Assembly (NCBI GenBank): GCA_964553885.1
Contig: CAZKLP010000017.1
Span: forward strand, 1-11,883
Source of the DNA: JACPHB01 sp964553885
GTDB lineage: Bacteria; Patescibacteriota; Minisyncoccia; UBA10092
DNA: 11,883 bases
Reading direction: 5' to 3'
In this document: piece by piece, positions 1 through 6,151 of the stretch
Layout: each line of letters starts with the position of its first letter
Position numbering within the stretch: position 1 is the first letter of the stretch
Translations under genes and position numbers: made by a program
Notes under the pieces: model-generated
What the model was told of the DNA's origin: nothing
Databases searched by the model: none
The model's input: only the letters and a program-made list of their open reading frames with translations

Positions 1-685
1 CATGTCTAATCCATTTACGTTAAAGCTTGGGGATAATGTTTCCTCCGGCTGGGAAGCTTATCTCGCGGGAGCATCATTTGACTGGAGCTTGTCAAGCGTG
101 CTTGATACTACGGTTGTTTCGGGCAGTACCAAACCGCAATCATGCAAGCCGAAAAACGGCCAAGTTGAAGTTTGCAACGCAAAATACGGCAGAACCGGTT
201 GGGTTGGAATCGCGCAAATTTGGGTGAGCGGCGGTCACATTACGCAAGCCATTGCGAAAATGAACGACACGTACTTCAATACTTCATTTTATAACACTCC
301 GGCTTGGCGCCGTTTCGTGATGTGCCAAGAGATAGGACACACTTTCGGACTCGCTCACCAAAATGAAGACTTTAACAATCCGAATATGGGCAGCTGTATG
401 GACTACACAGGCGATCCGGATGGCACGGTAAACGGACAGATCTCAAATGAACATCCAAACCTTCATGACTATGAATGGCTTGAGACAATCTACGCGTCTT
501 TAGACGAGTTTACTACGATAACAGCGCCGATTTTTTCCGGTAACAATGGCGCTGACGTTAACCTTGATGATCCGTCTGCTTGGGGCAAAAGTTTGCGCAA
601 AGACAGTAAAGGCCATGATTCCTTGTTTGAACGAAATTTAGGAAAAGGGCAAAAGGTCTTTACCTTTGTCATCTGGGCGGAATAA
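1..685 (+). CDS. Metzincin-like zinc metalloprotease, 5' end cut off by window
   Basis: Partial gene, probably a secreted zinc endopeptidase. The first ATG in frame (position 2) is unlikely to be the true start: the reading frame is open to the window edge and no signal peptide is seen, so the N-terminus lies upstream. Numbering from that Met, residues 108-119 read CQEIGHTFGLAH, matching the metzincin motif HExxHxxGxxH except that Gln109 replaces the first zinc His. Glu110, His113 and His119 are kept. The Met-turn is in SCMDYT (Met133). Cys48, Cys58, Cys108 and Cys132 could form disulfides. From memory, Gln at this position recurs in a bacterial subfamily with similar HPNxHDY and WGKxxRKDxKG segments, both present here, so this need not be an inactivating mutation. 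The C-terminus looks complete. It faces obg convergently across a shared terminator. The class is fairly sure; the substrate is unknown. Confidence 0.8.
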   Translation, partial: MSNPFTLKLGDNVSSGWEAYLAGASFDWSLSSVLDTTVVSGSTKPQSCKPKNGQVEVCNAKYGRTGWVGIAQIWVSGGHITQAIAKMNDTYFNTSFYNTPAWRRFVMCQEIGHTFGLAHQNEDFNNPNMGSCMDYTGDPDGTVNGQISNEHPNLHDYEWLETIYASLDEFTTITAPIFSGNNGADVNLDDPSAWGKSLRKDSKGHDSLFERNLGKGQKVFTFVIWAE

Positions 686-694
686 ATGCCTAAT

Positions 695-732
695 TTAAAA
701 ATCAACCCCGCAGCTGCGGGGTTGATTTTTAA
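695..732. terminator. Bidirectional intrinsic terminator between convergent genes
   Basis: A perfect 38-base palindrome centred between 713 and 714. Its GC-rich core (CCCCGCAG/CTGCGGGG) is flanked by A-rich and T-rich arms, so the hairpin is followed by a U-tract on both strands. It starts 9 bases after the protease stop codon. Its right arm contains the obg stop codon (complement of 729-731), so obg translation ends inside the hairpin. Confidence 0.9.
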
Positions 733-1709
733 TTTTTAGGGGCGGCGAACTTTTTTGTTTTTATTTTATTCAACAGGTTTTTTACTTTTTCCAAACTTTT
801 GTCGTCAATAACCGAAATAGCGATTGTTTTGGAATTCAGTTTTTTTAGCGCGGCCAGTTTCTTTTTGAGGTCTTTAGACGGCGCCTCGTCGCTCTTGCTT
901 AAAAACAAGTATTCAGGCTTCTTTAATAGGGCTTTGCTGTAAGCGCCTATTTCTTTTCTGACGATTTTATAATCTTTTGCCGAAGATTTTGACTCGGCGG
1001 AGACGAGATGAAAAATAATTCCGGTTCGCTCAATATGGCGGAGAAATTTTATGCCAAGTCCTTTTCCTTTAGACGAACCTTCAATAAGTCCGGGGATGTC
1101 CGCGATAACAAGCTCATAATAGACACCAAGATTTGGTTCAATCGTGGTGAAAGGATAATTCGCTACCCGGCTTTTGGCGCTCGTAAGTTCGTTTAGCAAG
1201 CTTGATTTTCCGGCGTTCGGCAGGCCAACGAGCCCGATGTCGGCTATAAGTTTTAGCTCCAGCCGCAGTTCAAATTCTTCGCCCGCTTGTCCATGTTCAA
1301 ACTGCGTCGGCGACGTATTTGTTGATGAACGGAAATGAAAATTGCCCCTTCCTCCTTTTCCGCCTTTCGCGATGAGCGTTTTTTCTCCGATTTTTGTAAC
1401 TTCAATTTCGCTTTTATTGCTGATGTTATGAATAACGGTGCCGATAGGGACTTTTAAAACCAGGTCTTTGCCATCATGGCCGTCTCTGAACTGACTGCGG
1501 CCATACATTCCATTTTCGGCAGATAAGTCTTTTTTATACCGAAATTGGTTTAGCGCGCTGAAGTCGGAAACTCCTTCCGCGTAAATACTGCCGCCGCCGC
1601 CGCCGCTTCCGCCCGCGGGTCCGAGGGATTTCAAGTTTTTATTAAAAGCTACCGAGCCCCTTCCGCCTTTTCCTGCCGAAATTTTTATTCTTACATCGTC
1701 AATGAGCAT
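729..1709 (-). CDS. obgE: GTPase Obg, short two-domain form
   Basis: Ribosome-associated GTPase acting in large-subunit maturation. The 326 residues cover the glycine-rich Obg fold (about 1-155; GGSGGGGGS near 33-41, YKKDLSAENG near 58-67) and the G domain (about 156-315). Visible GTPase motifs are G1 GLPNAGKS (162-169), switch I NYPFTTIEPNLG (184-195) and G3 DIPG (204-207). G4 reads SKSD (271-274) instead of the usual NKxD. The protein stops after the G domain, so the variable C-terminal OCT domain of longer Obg proteins is absent; a Lys-rich end replaces it. The ATG lies 4 bases after the helicase stop codon with no Shine-Dalgarno, so translation is probably coupled within a helicase-obg operon. 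Family assignment is secure. Confidence 0.96.
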   Translation of the reverse strand: MLIDDVRIKISAGKGGRGSVAFNKNLKSLGPAGGSGGGGGSIYAEGVSDFSALNQFRYKKDLSAENGMYGRSQFRDGHDGKDLVLKVPIGTVIHNISNKSEIEVTKIGEKTLIAKGGKGGRGNFHFRSSTNTSPTQFEHGQAGEEFELRLELKLIADIGLVGLPNAGKSSLLNELTSAKSRVANYPFTTIEPNLGVYYELVIADIPGLIEGSSKGKGLGIKFLRHIERTGIIFHLVSAESKSSAKDYKIVRKEIGAYSKALLKKPEYLFLSKSDEAPSKDLKKKLAALKKLNSKTIAISVIDDKSLEKVKNLLNKIKTKKFAAPKN

Positions 1710-1713
1710 TTTT

Positions 1714-2922
1714 TTAACGTCTAAAAAATTTTGAAGGTGGGTGAATATATTTTCTTTGAGGGCTCGGCGTTTGCGTTTGCGGTTTATATGGCAATGGCCG
1801 CGGCGGAAGAACGGGAAGTTTTGATACGGGCAAAATTTTGCGTATCAACCGCTCTATTGAACGGACGTCGTTTGATTCATTCGGCCTCGCGAAAGATATG
1901 GCGTGTCCTCCCGCGCCCGCTCTCGCAGTTCTTCCGATGCGATGAACATAATCCTCGGCTACCTGCGGCAGATCGTAATTTATGACCAGTTCAATATTTG
2001 TAACGTCAATTCCGCGGGCGGCGATATCAGTCGCGACAAGCACCCGATATTTCCCCGTTTTAAAACCTTCAAGCGCTTCTTTCCTTTGGTTTAAAGAGCG
2101 GTTTCCGTGAAGCTCGGCGGATCTGTGACTAAGAGAATTAACGAACCTGGCAATTTTTTTCGCGCCATGTTTCGTGCGGGTGAAAACCAAAATAGAACCT
2201 TTGTATTCGTGGACTATTTTTTCAAGCAATCTCGGTTTTTGTTCCTGTGATACGAAAAATAATTCCTGGGTAACTTCTTTAAGGGTCGTTCCCGAACGGG
2301 CTATTTCAACTCTTACCGGAAGTTTCATATGCGCTTTCGCGATGTTTACGATCTCTTCGGGCATGGTCGCCGAAAATAACATTGTTTGCCGGTTATGCGG
2401 AAGGGCGGATAAAATTTTCTTAAGTTGTGGAGCAAATCCCATGTCAAACATCCGGTCTGCTTCGTCTAAGACAAAAACGCTTACGTTTTTAAGCGAGATT
2501 GTTTCCCGTTCCATGTGATCAATAATTCTTCCCGGTGTTCCGATTATGGCCTGGGGATTTAAACGCAGGTCTCTTATCTGCCGCTCAATAGATTCTCCGC
2601 CTATTAAAACAGCGGTTTTTAAATTAAGTGAGGCGCCGACTTTGCGGAAGGTCTCGTTTATTTGCAGAGCGAGTTCACGGGTAGGTGCAATAACAAGCCC
2701 CAGGCCGTTTCCCTGTAATACCTGTTGAATAAGCGGAATTCCGAAAGCGAGAGTTTTTCCCGTGCCGGTTTGGGCAATGCCTACAAGGTCTTTACCCTCA
2801 ATCGCTACTGGAATGGATTGTTCCTGAATAGGAGTCGGTATCGTAAAATTCAGTTTTGCCAAAATTTGGAGGATTCCCGGCGCGATACCTAAGCCGTAAA
2901 ACCCTTTATCGCCGTTTGTCAT
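1714..2922 (-). CDS. DEAD-box ATP-dependent RNA helicase, RhlE-like
   Basis: ATP-dependent RNA unwinding, with likely roles in ribosome assembly or RNA turnover. All core motifs are visible over 402 residues: Q motif around PTPIQ (29-33), I AQTGTGKT (50-57), Ia APTRELA (79-85), GG (108-109), Ib TPGR (129-132), II DEAD (153-156), III SAT (184-186), IV ILVFT (244-248), V ATDIAARGIDV (297-307) and VI HRIGRTARAG (327-336). A short proline-rich, basic tail follows (about 365-402, ending SKFFRR), as is common for RNA contact in RhlE-type helicases. First gene of an operon with obg, which suggests a shared ribosome-biogenesis role. The start is set by a strong promoter whose predicted transcription start is 1-2 bases upstream of the ATG. 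RhlE versus a related subgroup is uncertain. Confidence 0.95.
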   Translation of the reverse strand: MTNGDKGFYGLGIAPGILQILAKLNFTIPTPIQEQSIPVAIEGKDLVGIAQTGTGKTLAFGIPLIQQVLQGNGLGLVIAPTRELALQINETFRKVGASLNLKTAVLIGGESIERQIRDLRLNPQAIIGTPGRIIDHMERETISLKNVSVFVLDEADRMFDMGFAPQLKKILSALPHNRQTMLFSATMPEEIVNIAKAHMKLPVRVEIARSGTTLKEVTQELFFVSQEQKPRLLEKIVHEYKGSILVFTRTKHGAKKIARFVNSLSHRSAELHGNRSLNQRKEALEGFKTGKYRVLVATDIAARGIDVTNIELVINYDLPQVAEDYVHRIGRTARAGAGGHAISFARPNESNDVRSIERLIRKILPVSKLPVLPPRPLPYKPQTQTPSPQRKYIHPPSKFFRR

Positions 2923-2930
2923 TTGCCGTC

Positions 2931-2959
2931 ATTATAAAGGATTTACGCTCAATTTGCAA
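2931..2959 (-). promoter_or_regulatory. Sigma70-type promoter for helicase-obg operon, predicted leaderless
   Basis: Read on the minus strand: -35 TTGCAA (2959-2954), a 17-base spacer, and a consensus -10 TATAAT (2936-2931). Transcription would start near 2924-2923, only 1-2 bases before the ATG at 2922, so the mRNA is predicted to be leaderless. The -35 hexamer is its own reverse complement and is shared with the opposite promoter. Confidence 0.75.
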
Positions 2960-2982
2960 TAATATGGAAAGTAATGTATTAT
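2954..2982 (+). promoter_or_regulatory. Sigma70-type promoter for M49-like peptidase gene
   Basis: Plus strand: -35 TTGCAA (2954-2959, 4 of 6 consensus bases), a 17-base spacer, then -10 TATTAT (2977-2982, 5 of 6). The predicted start near 2989 gives an untranslated leader of about 127 bases. The same TTGCAA, read on the other strand, is the -35 of the helicase promoter. Confidence 0.6.
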
Positions 2983-2989
2983 AGTGAAA

Positions 2990-3115
2990 GTTTATATTTC
3001 CTAGTGAGCCCATGCGAAAATTTATTTTCGTGATGAGCGAGCGACGGAAATTCAAGAAATGCACTATCATTTCTTATCGTTCTTTAATTTAAAAAATTAA
3101 GAAAAGGAGAAGTGA
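2990..3115 (+). promoter_or_regulatory. Structured 5' leader with two hairpins and a ribosome binding site
   Basis: The leader upstream of the TTG start contains two hairpins: CGAAAA/TTTTCG around 3015-3030 with a TTTA loop, and AAGAAATG/CATTTCTT (3054-3061 with 3068-3075), a perfect 8-bp stem with a 6-base loop. A weaker A/T inverted repeat (about 3082-3103) precedes AAGGAG (3104-3109), spaced 6 bases from the TTG. A 26-codon frame (ATG 3012, stop 3090-3092) crosses both hairpins; its product would be short and basic, but no ribosome binding site supports it. The segment could be a regulatory leader or a dispersed repeat. Confidence 0.4.
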
Positions 3116-4684
3116 TTGACCATAGAGGAACGGCTATCAAAGATTCGTTTTTTTAAAGTCATTCCCGATTTATCCGTTTTGAATGTATATGAATGGTTGG
3201 CGCTTTGTTATTGCGTAAAATCAGCTCGGATTACAACCGATATTTATCTGAAACAAGTTGCTCACGGTAATCTTGAAATGTATAGAGCGCTTCAGGCGCG
3301 CAGCGATAAAGAGGGCGTTGATTTGCTTCGTTACTTTAATATCCATGGTTCTCCGTGGGACGAATATGATCATAACAAACCGTTTGTCCCGGGAGTCGGC
3401 GAAAAACCGAAATTCGGCTCTTTCTATCCCGTCGATTTAACAAAAGGGGAATGGGATGCCTGGCTTAAATTGTACCCCGAAAATCAAGAGGCGTTTGAAA
3501 ACAACTACACCGTTATTAAACGTCGTGAAGAAAATCTAGTTGCAGTTCCTTACTGCGAAGAATATGCCGATCAACTAACCGATGCCGCTGGTTATCTCCA
3601 CAAAGCGGCGTCCTGTTTGCCGGAAGGAGCATTGCGCTCATTTCTAAATCTTCGCGCGCGCGCTTTTTCTTCAAACGACTATTTTGACAGCGATATGGCG
3701 TGGGTGGATACCGATGGAAACCCGTTTGAAGTAACAATCGGTCCTTATGAAACCTATTTTGATGAATTGCTCGGACTAAAAGCTTCTTTTGAGGCCTTTG
3801 GTGCCTTGCCAGACAAAGATGCCACGGCGGCTCTTAAAAAATTTACGCCACTTGTTCCCGATTTTGACCTTATGTTGAGCAGTGAATTTAATTTTTCTCC
3901 CAAGGGGGCCGCTATCCCTCTGGAAGTGGTTATGGATGTGATTCGCGGCGGCGAAGCCGCTTTCGGATCTATGTTTATCGCGTATAATCTTCCCAATGAC
4001 CGGCGCGTGCATGACATTAAAGGATCAAAAAAGGTTTTTTCCCGAACAATGATGGAAGCAAAGTTTAATACGATTGCTTTGCCTATCGCCGAGCGGATTC
4101 TTCCGGCAAATGTTTTGGAAAAATACGTTTTTAGCAACAGATTGATGTTTGTTCTCGGTCACGAGCTTAGCCACGGACTTGGCCCAAGCAAAGTTAAAGT
4201 CGGCGGCAGGGAAATGCCGTTTGAAGTCGCTTTAGGCGATCTTCATTCGGCTCTTGAGGAAGCGAAAGCCGATATGCTCGGCGTTCGCCTGCTCAACTAT
4301 TTCCACCATCGCGGCCTCATTGACGAGGAGACTCTGCTTAGAATTATCTCAACGGAAGTTGTCGCGTTTTTTCAAGGATGGAAGCATGGTTTTACCGAAG
4401 CGCACGCGCGCGGCAGTCTTATAGAATACAACTGGCTTAAGGCCGCTGGCGCTTTGCGCTATGACAGCGTGGCGAAAAAATATGAAATCGATCCGGAGCT
4501 TTGTATTAAAGCGATGTCGCTTTTGAGTACGCAATTTCTAAACCTCCAAATCGCCGGCGACTATGAACGGGCTAAAGCGTTTATGGAACATTGGGGTACT
4601 ATTCCGGCAGAACTTCCTCCTATTATTGAAGGTCTTTCCGATATTCCAACGGCCGTCAGCCCTATTTACGAATTGCCGGTGTAA
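3116..4684 (+). CDS. Dipeptidyl-peptidase III-like (M49) zinc peptidase
   Basis: Predicted cytosolic zinc exopeptidase releasing dipeptides from short peptides. The zinc site is HELSH (349-353) inside VLGHELSHGLGP. The third ligand and conserved acidic pair are in EEAKAD (381-386). The segment TEAHAR (427-432) resembles the region that holds the catalytic-site His in DPP III. M49 enzymes classically have a six-residue HExxxH motif; the five-residue HExxH form is known from some bacterial members (Caldithrix abyssi DPP III) and from related DPP III-like domains. Residues 189-228 (GPYETYFDELLGLKASFEAF region) also look family-typical. At 522 residues it is shorter than the roughly 700 of eukaryotic DPP III. 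No signal peptide or membrane segment is visible. The TTG start is chosen for the AAGGAG six bases upstream, the only strong Shine-Dalgarno in the window. It is a monocistronic unit closed by a terminator. Confidence 0.83.
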   Translation: MTIEERLSKIRFFKVIPDLSVLNVYEWLALCYCVKSARITTDIYLKQVAHGNLEMYRALQARSDKEGVDLLRYFNIHGSPWDEYDHNKPFVPGVGEKPKFGSFYPVDLTKGEWDAWLKLYPENQEAFENNYTVIKRREENLVAVPYCEEYADQLTDAAGYLHKAASCLPEGALRSFLNLRARAFSSNDYFDSDMAWVDTDGNPFEVTIGPYETYFDELLGLKASFEAFGALPDKDATAALKKFTPLVPDFDLMLSSEFNFSPKGAAIPLEVVMDVIRGGEAAFGSMFIAYNLPNDRRVHDIKGSKKVFSRTMMEAKFNTIALPIAERILPANVLEKYVFSNRLMFVLGHELSHGLGPSKVKVGGREMPFEVALGDLHSALEEAKADMLGVRLLNYFHHRGLIDEETLLRIISTEVVAFFQGWKHGFTEAHARGSLIEYNWLKAAGALRYDSVAKKYEIDPELCIKAMSLLSTQFLNLQIAGDYERAKAFMEHWGTIPAELPPIIEGLSDIPTAVSPIYELPV

Positions 4685-4693
4685 TTTTTTTAG

Positions 4694-4730
4694 GCCGCCA
4701 GAAAGGGCGGCTTTTATATTTTCTTTTTTT
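4694..4730 (+). terminator. Intrinsic terminator after the M49-like peptidase gene
   Basis: Stem GCCGCC (4694-4699) / GGCGGC (4706-4711) with a 6-base loop AGAAAG, followed by a T-rich run (CTTTTATATTTTC and T7). It begins 9 bases after the stop codon. Confidence 0.88.
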
Positions 4731-4738
4731 TAAATTTT

Positions 4739-4747
4739 TGTTAATAT
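4739..4747 (+). promoter_or_regulatory. Extended -10 promoter of the FKBP gene, predicted leaderless
   Basis: TG-T-TAATAT (4739-4747) has the TGn extension of an extended -10 box, though the hexamer matches only 4 of 6. A start 7 bases downstream falls at 4754, next to the ATG at 4755. No convincing -35 is seen. Support comes mainly from the same arrangement before nusB and the DUF167 gene. Confidence 0.4.
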
Positions 4748-4754
4748 AGTAAGT

Positions 4755-5207
4755 ATGAAGAAAAATTTAATTATCATTTTAACGTTAATATTCATTGCCG
4801 TTATAAGTTTTTTGATTATTAGATATTCTAGAAAATCGCCTAACGGTGAACTTGCCGGATTGCGGCAAACTATTATGGATAAACAAGGGGTAAAAATTGA
4901 GGTGTTAAAAGAAGGAACAGGTATTGAAGTCAAAGATGGCAGTATGGTTTCCGTACACTACACCGGCGTTTTGGAAAACGGGATGAAGTTTGATTCCAGC
5001 GTTGACAGGGGGATTCCTTTTGAATTTACTTTGGGAGATGGGCAGGTAATAAAGGGCTGGGATATCGGAGTTGAGGGAATGAAAATCGGAGAGAAAAGAA
5101 AACTCACAATTCCCTCAACACTCGCCTACGGAGAGCGGGGCGCTGGAGGAGTAATTCCGCCAAACGCCACTTTGATTTTTGAGGTGGAACTTTTAAATAT
5201 TAAATAA
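4755..5207 (+). CDS. Membrane-anchored FKBP-type peptidyl-prolyl isomerase
   Basis: Catalyses cis-trans isomerisation of X-Pro bonds, probably helping fold exported proteins on the outer face of the cytoplasmic membrane. Residues 4-22 form a hydrophobic anchor after MKKN, with basic residues (RYSRK) behind it. A short linker leads into an FKBP domain (about 47-149). Active-site positions by FKBP12 alignment are all present: Tyr69, Asp80, Phe89, Val98, Ile99, Trp102 (IKGWD), Tyr125 (LAYGERG) and Phe142. No Cys or lipobox is present, so it is tethered by the transmembrane segment rather than by lipidation. The PAP2 phosphatase gene follows 26 bases downstream without an obvious terminator, so the two may be co-transcribed. 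Confidence 0.93.
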   Translation: MKKNLIIILTLIFIAVISFLIIRYSRKSPNGELAGLRQTIMDKQGVKIEVLKEGTGIEVKDGSMVSVHYTGVLENGMKFDSSVDRGIPFEFTLGDGQVIKGWDIGVEGMKIGEKRKLTIPSTLAYGERGAGGVIPPNATLIFEVELLNIK

Positions 5208-5233
5208 AATTTAAAACTTATTCTTAAAAAATA

Positions 5234-5755
5234 ATGGCGTACGACGTTAAAATTTTTTATTTTTTCAATAATTTATCCGGAAAATGGCCGATCTTTGACA
5301 CTGCTACAGTTTTCTTTGCGGATTATTTTGGATATTTTGTCATGGCATTTTTCCTTGCGATTCTTTTTTTGGCGCCTTTTTATAGAGATAAGCTAAAAGT
5401 ATTTTTAACAGTTGCGATTTCGGTTGTTTTATCGCGGTTTGTGATCACCGAAATAATTCGTTTTCTATATTGCCGGCCAAGGCCGTTTATGGTTTATACC
5501 GCAAATCAGTTGGTGGGCGAAGCCAATTGTTCTTTTCCTTCCGGTCATGCGGCGTTTTTCTTCGCGATGGCTATAGCTATTTATTTTTACAATAAAAAAT
5601 GGGGCACCTGGTTTTTTTCCGCCGCCGCTTTAATAACTTTAGCTCGCGTTGTTGCCGGCGTCCATTATCCTTCAGACATTTTAGCCGGCGCTGTTGTCGG
5701 TATTTTATCAGCTTACATGGTTTTTTACTTTATTGAAAAATGGAATCATGGTTAA
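5234..5755 (+). CDS. PAP2-family membrane phosphatase (undecaprenyl-PP phosphatase-like)
   Basis: Integral-membrane acid phosphatase of the PAP2 superfamily, probably dephosphorylating a lipid pyrophosphate such as undecaprenyl pyrophosphate or phosphatidylglycerophosphate. All three signatures are present in 173 residues: C1 as Arg76-x6-Arg83-Pro84 (Arg in place of the usual Lys), C2 PSGH (102-105, catalytic His105) and C3 Arg138-x5-His144-x3-Asp148. Several hydrophobic segments are visible (about 33-49, 56-72, 104-118, 126-140, 148-166). The size fits the BcrC/PgpB-like short forms. Substrate cannot be fixed from sequence. No ribosome binding site is seen; the ATG follows the FKBP stop by 26 A/T-rich bases. 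Confidence 0.9.
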   Translation: MAYDVKIFYFFNNLSGKWPIFDTATVFFADYFGYFVMAFFLAILFLAPFYRDKLKVFLTVAISVVLSRFVITEIIRFLYCRPRPFMVYTANQLVGEANCSFPSGHAAFFFAMAIAIYFYNKKWGTWFFSAAALITLARVVAGVHYPSDILAGAVVGILSAYMVFYFIEKWNHG

Positions 5756-5810
5756 AACAATTTTATCGTCAGACATTTTCTTAAATAAAAAATCACATCA
5801 ATGTCAGATA

Positions 5811-5843
5811 ATTTTTATGATAAAAATAAAAAATGATAAAAAT
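5811..5843. repeat. A/T-rich palindrome and direct repeat beside hairpin element A
   Basis: ATTTTTAT-g-ATAAAAAT (5811-5827) is a perfect odd-centred palindrome. ATGATAAAAAT occurs twice (5817-5827 and 5833-5843), 16 bases apart, ending just before the hairpin at 5847. It could be a protein-binding site, or the U-tract of the hairpin read on the minus strand. Confidence 0.5.
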
Positions 5844-5846
5844 CAC

Positions 5847-5884
5847 TATCCGCACAAAATGCCTCGAGGACGCTTGTGCGGATA
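5847..5884. repeat. Hairpin element A: 11-bp stem, 16-base loop with CCTCGAGG
   Basis: Perfect arms TATCCGCACAA (5847-5857) and TTGTGCGGATA (5874-5884). The 16-base loop reads AATG-CCTCGAGG-ACGC, a central 8-base palindrome with 4 bases on each side. Element B (10809-10850) has the same layout. On the minus strand the right arm is followed, after GT, by GATTTTTAT, also seen next to B. There is no plus-strand U-tract, so it does not look like a terminator for the upstream PAP2 gene. Confidence 0.7.
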
Positions 5885-5890
5885 CGGATA

Positions 5891-5920
5891 ATATAATTTG
5901 ATATAATTTGATATGATTAA
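5891..5920 (+). promoter_or_regulatory. Three 10-bp-phased -10 boxes before the DUF167-copA operon
   Basis: Two exact copies of ATATAATTTG (5891-5900, 5901-5910) are followed by a degenerate third, ATATGATTAA (5911-5920). They give -10 hexamers TATAAT (5892-5897), TATAAT (5902-5907) and TATGAT (5912-5917). The second and third carry TGa extensions. The third would start transcription at about 5924, the A of the ATG; the others at about 5904 and 5914. Confidence 0.6.
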
Positions 5921-5923
5921 TGT

Positions 5924-6145
5924 ATGAAAATTTTCGTTAAAGCGAAACCCAATTCAAAACATGGGAGTATCAAAAAATTAAGTGAAACTAATTTTGAAAT
6001 TTGCGTCAAAGAGCCGCCGATAAAGGGTCAGGCCAACGCGGCGATTATTATGGCGCTTGCCAAGCATTTTGGAGTGCCGTTTTCGGCAGTGAGAATTATT
6101 TTGGGCCACACTTCCCGGCAAAAAATTGTTGAGATTAATAAATAA
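5924..6145 (+). CDS. DUF167 / YggU family protein
   Basis: A 73-residue protein of the DUF167 (YggU) family, whose members are small folded proteins of unknown function. Family landmarks are the N-terminal KAKPNSK (about 7-13), the central EPPIKGQANAAI (30-41) and the C-terminal region VRIILGHTSRQKIVEI (56-71). The length is usual or slightly short. It is the first gene of the copA operon: the next start codon is 6 bases after its stop. The -10 array immediately upstream suggests a leaderless message. The relation to copper is probably positional only, since YggU proteins occur in many contexts. Confidence 0.88.
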   Translation: MKIFVKAKPNSKHGSIKKLSETNFEICVKEPPIKGQANAAIIMALAKHFGVPFSAVRIILGHTSRQKIVEINK

Positions 6146-6151
6146 AATTTT

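Noticed and set aside
5694..5891. 65-codon frame running from the PAP2 end through hairpin element A
   Set aside because: It starts inside the PAP2 gene, crosses non-coding palindromes and has no recognisable similarity; the spacer is better read as regulatory or repeat DNA.
5891..5920. Short CRISPR-like or satellite repeat
   Set aside because: Only two exact 10-base units with no spacers; the units are promoter-like hexamers.
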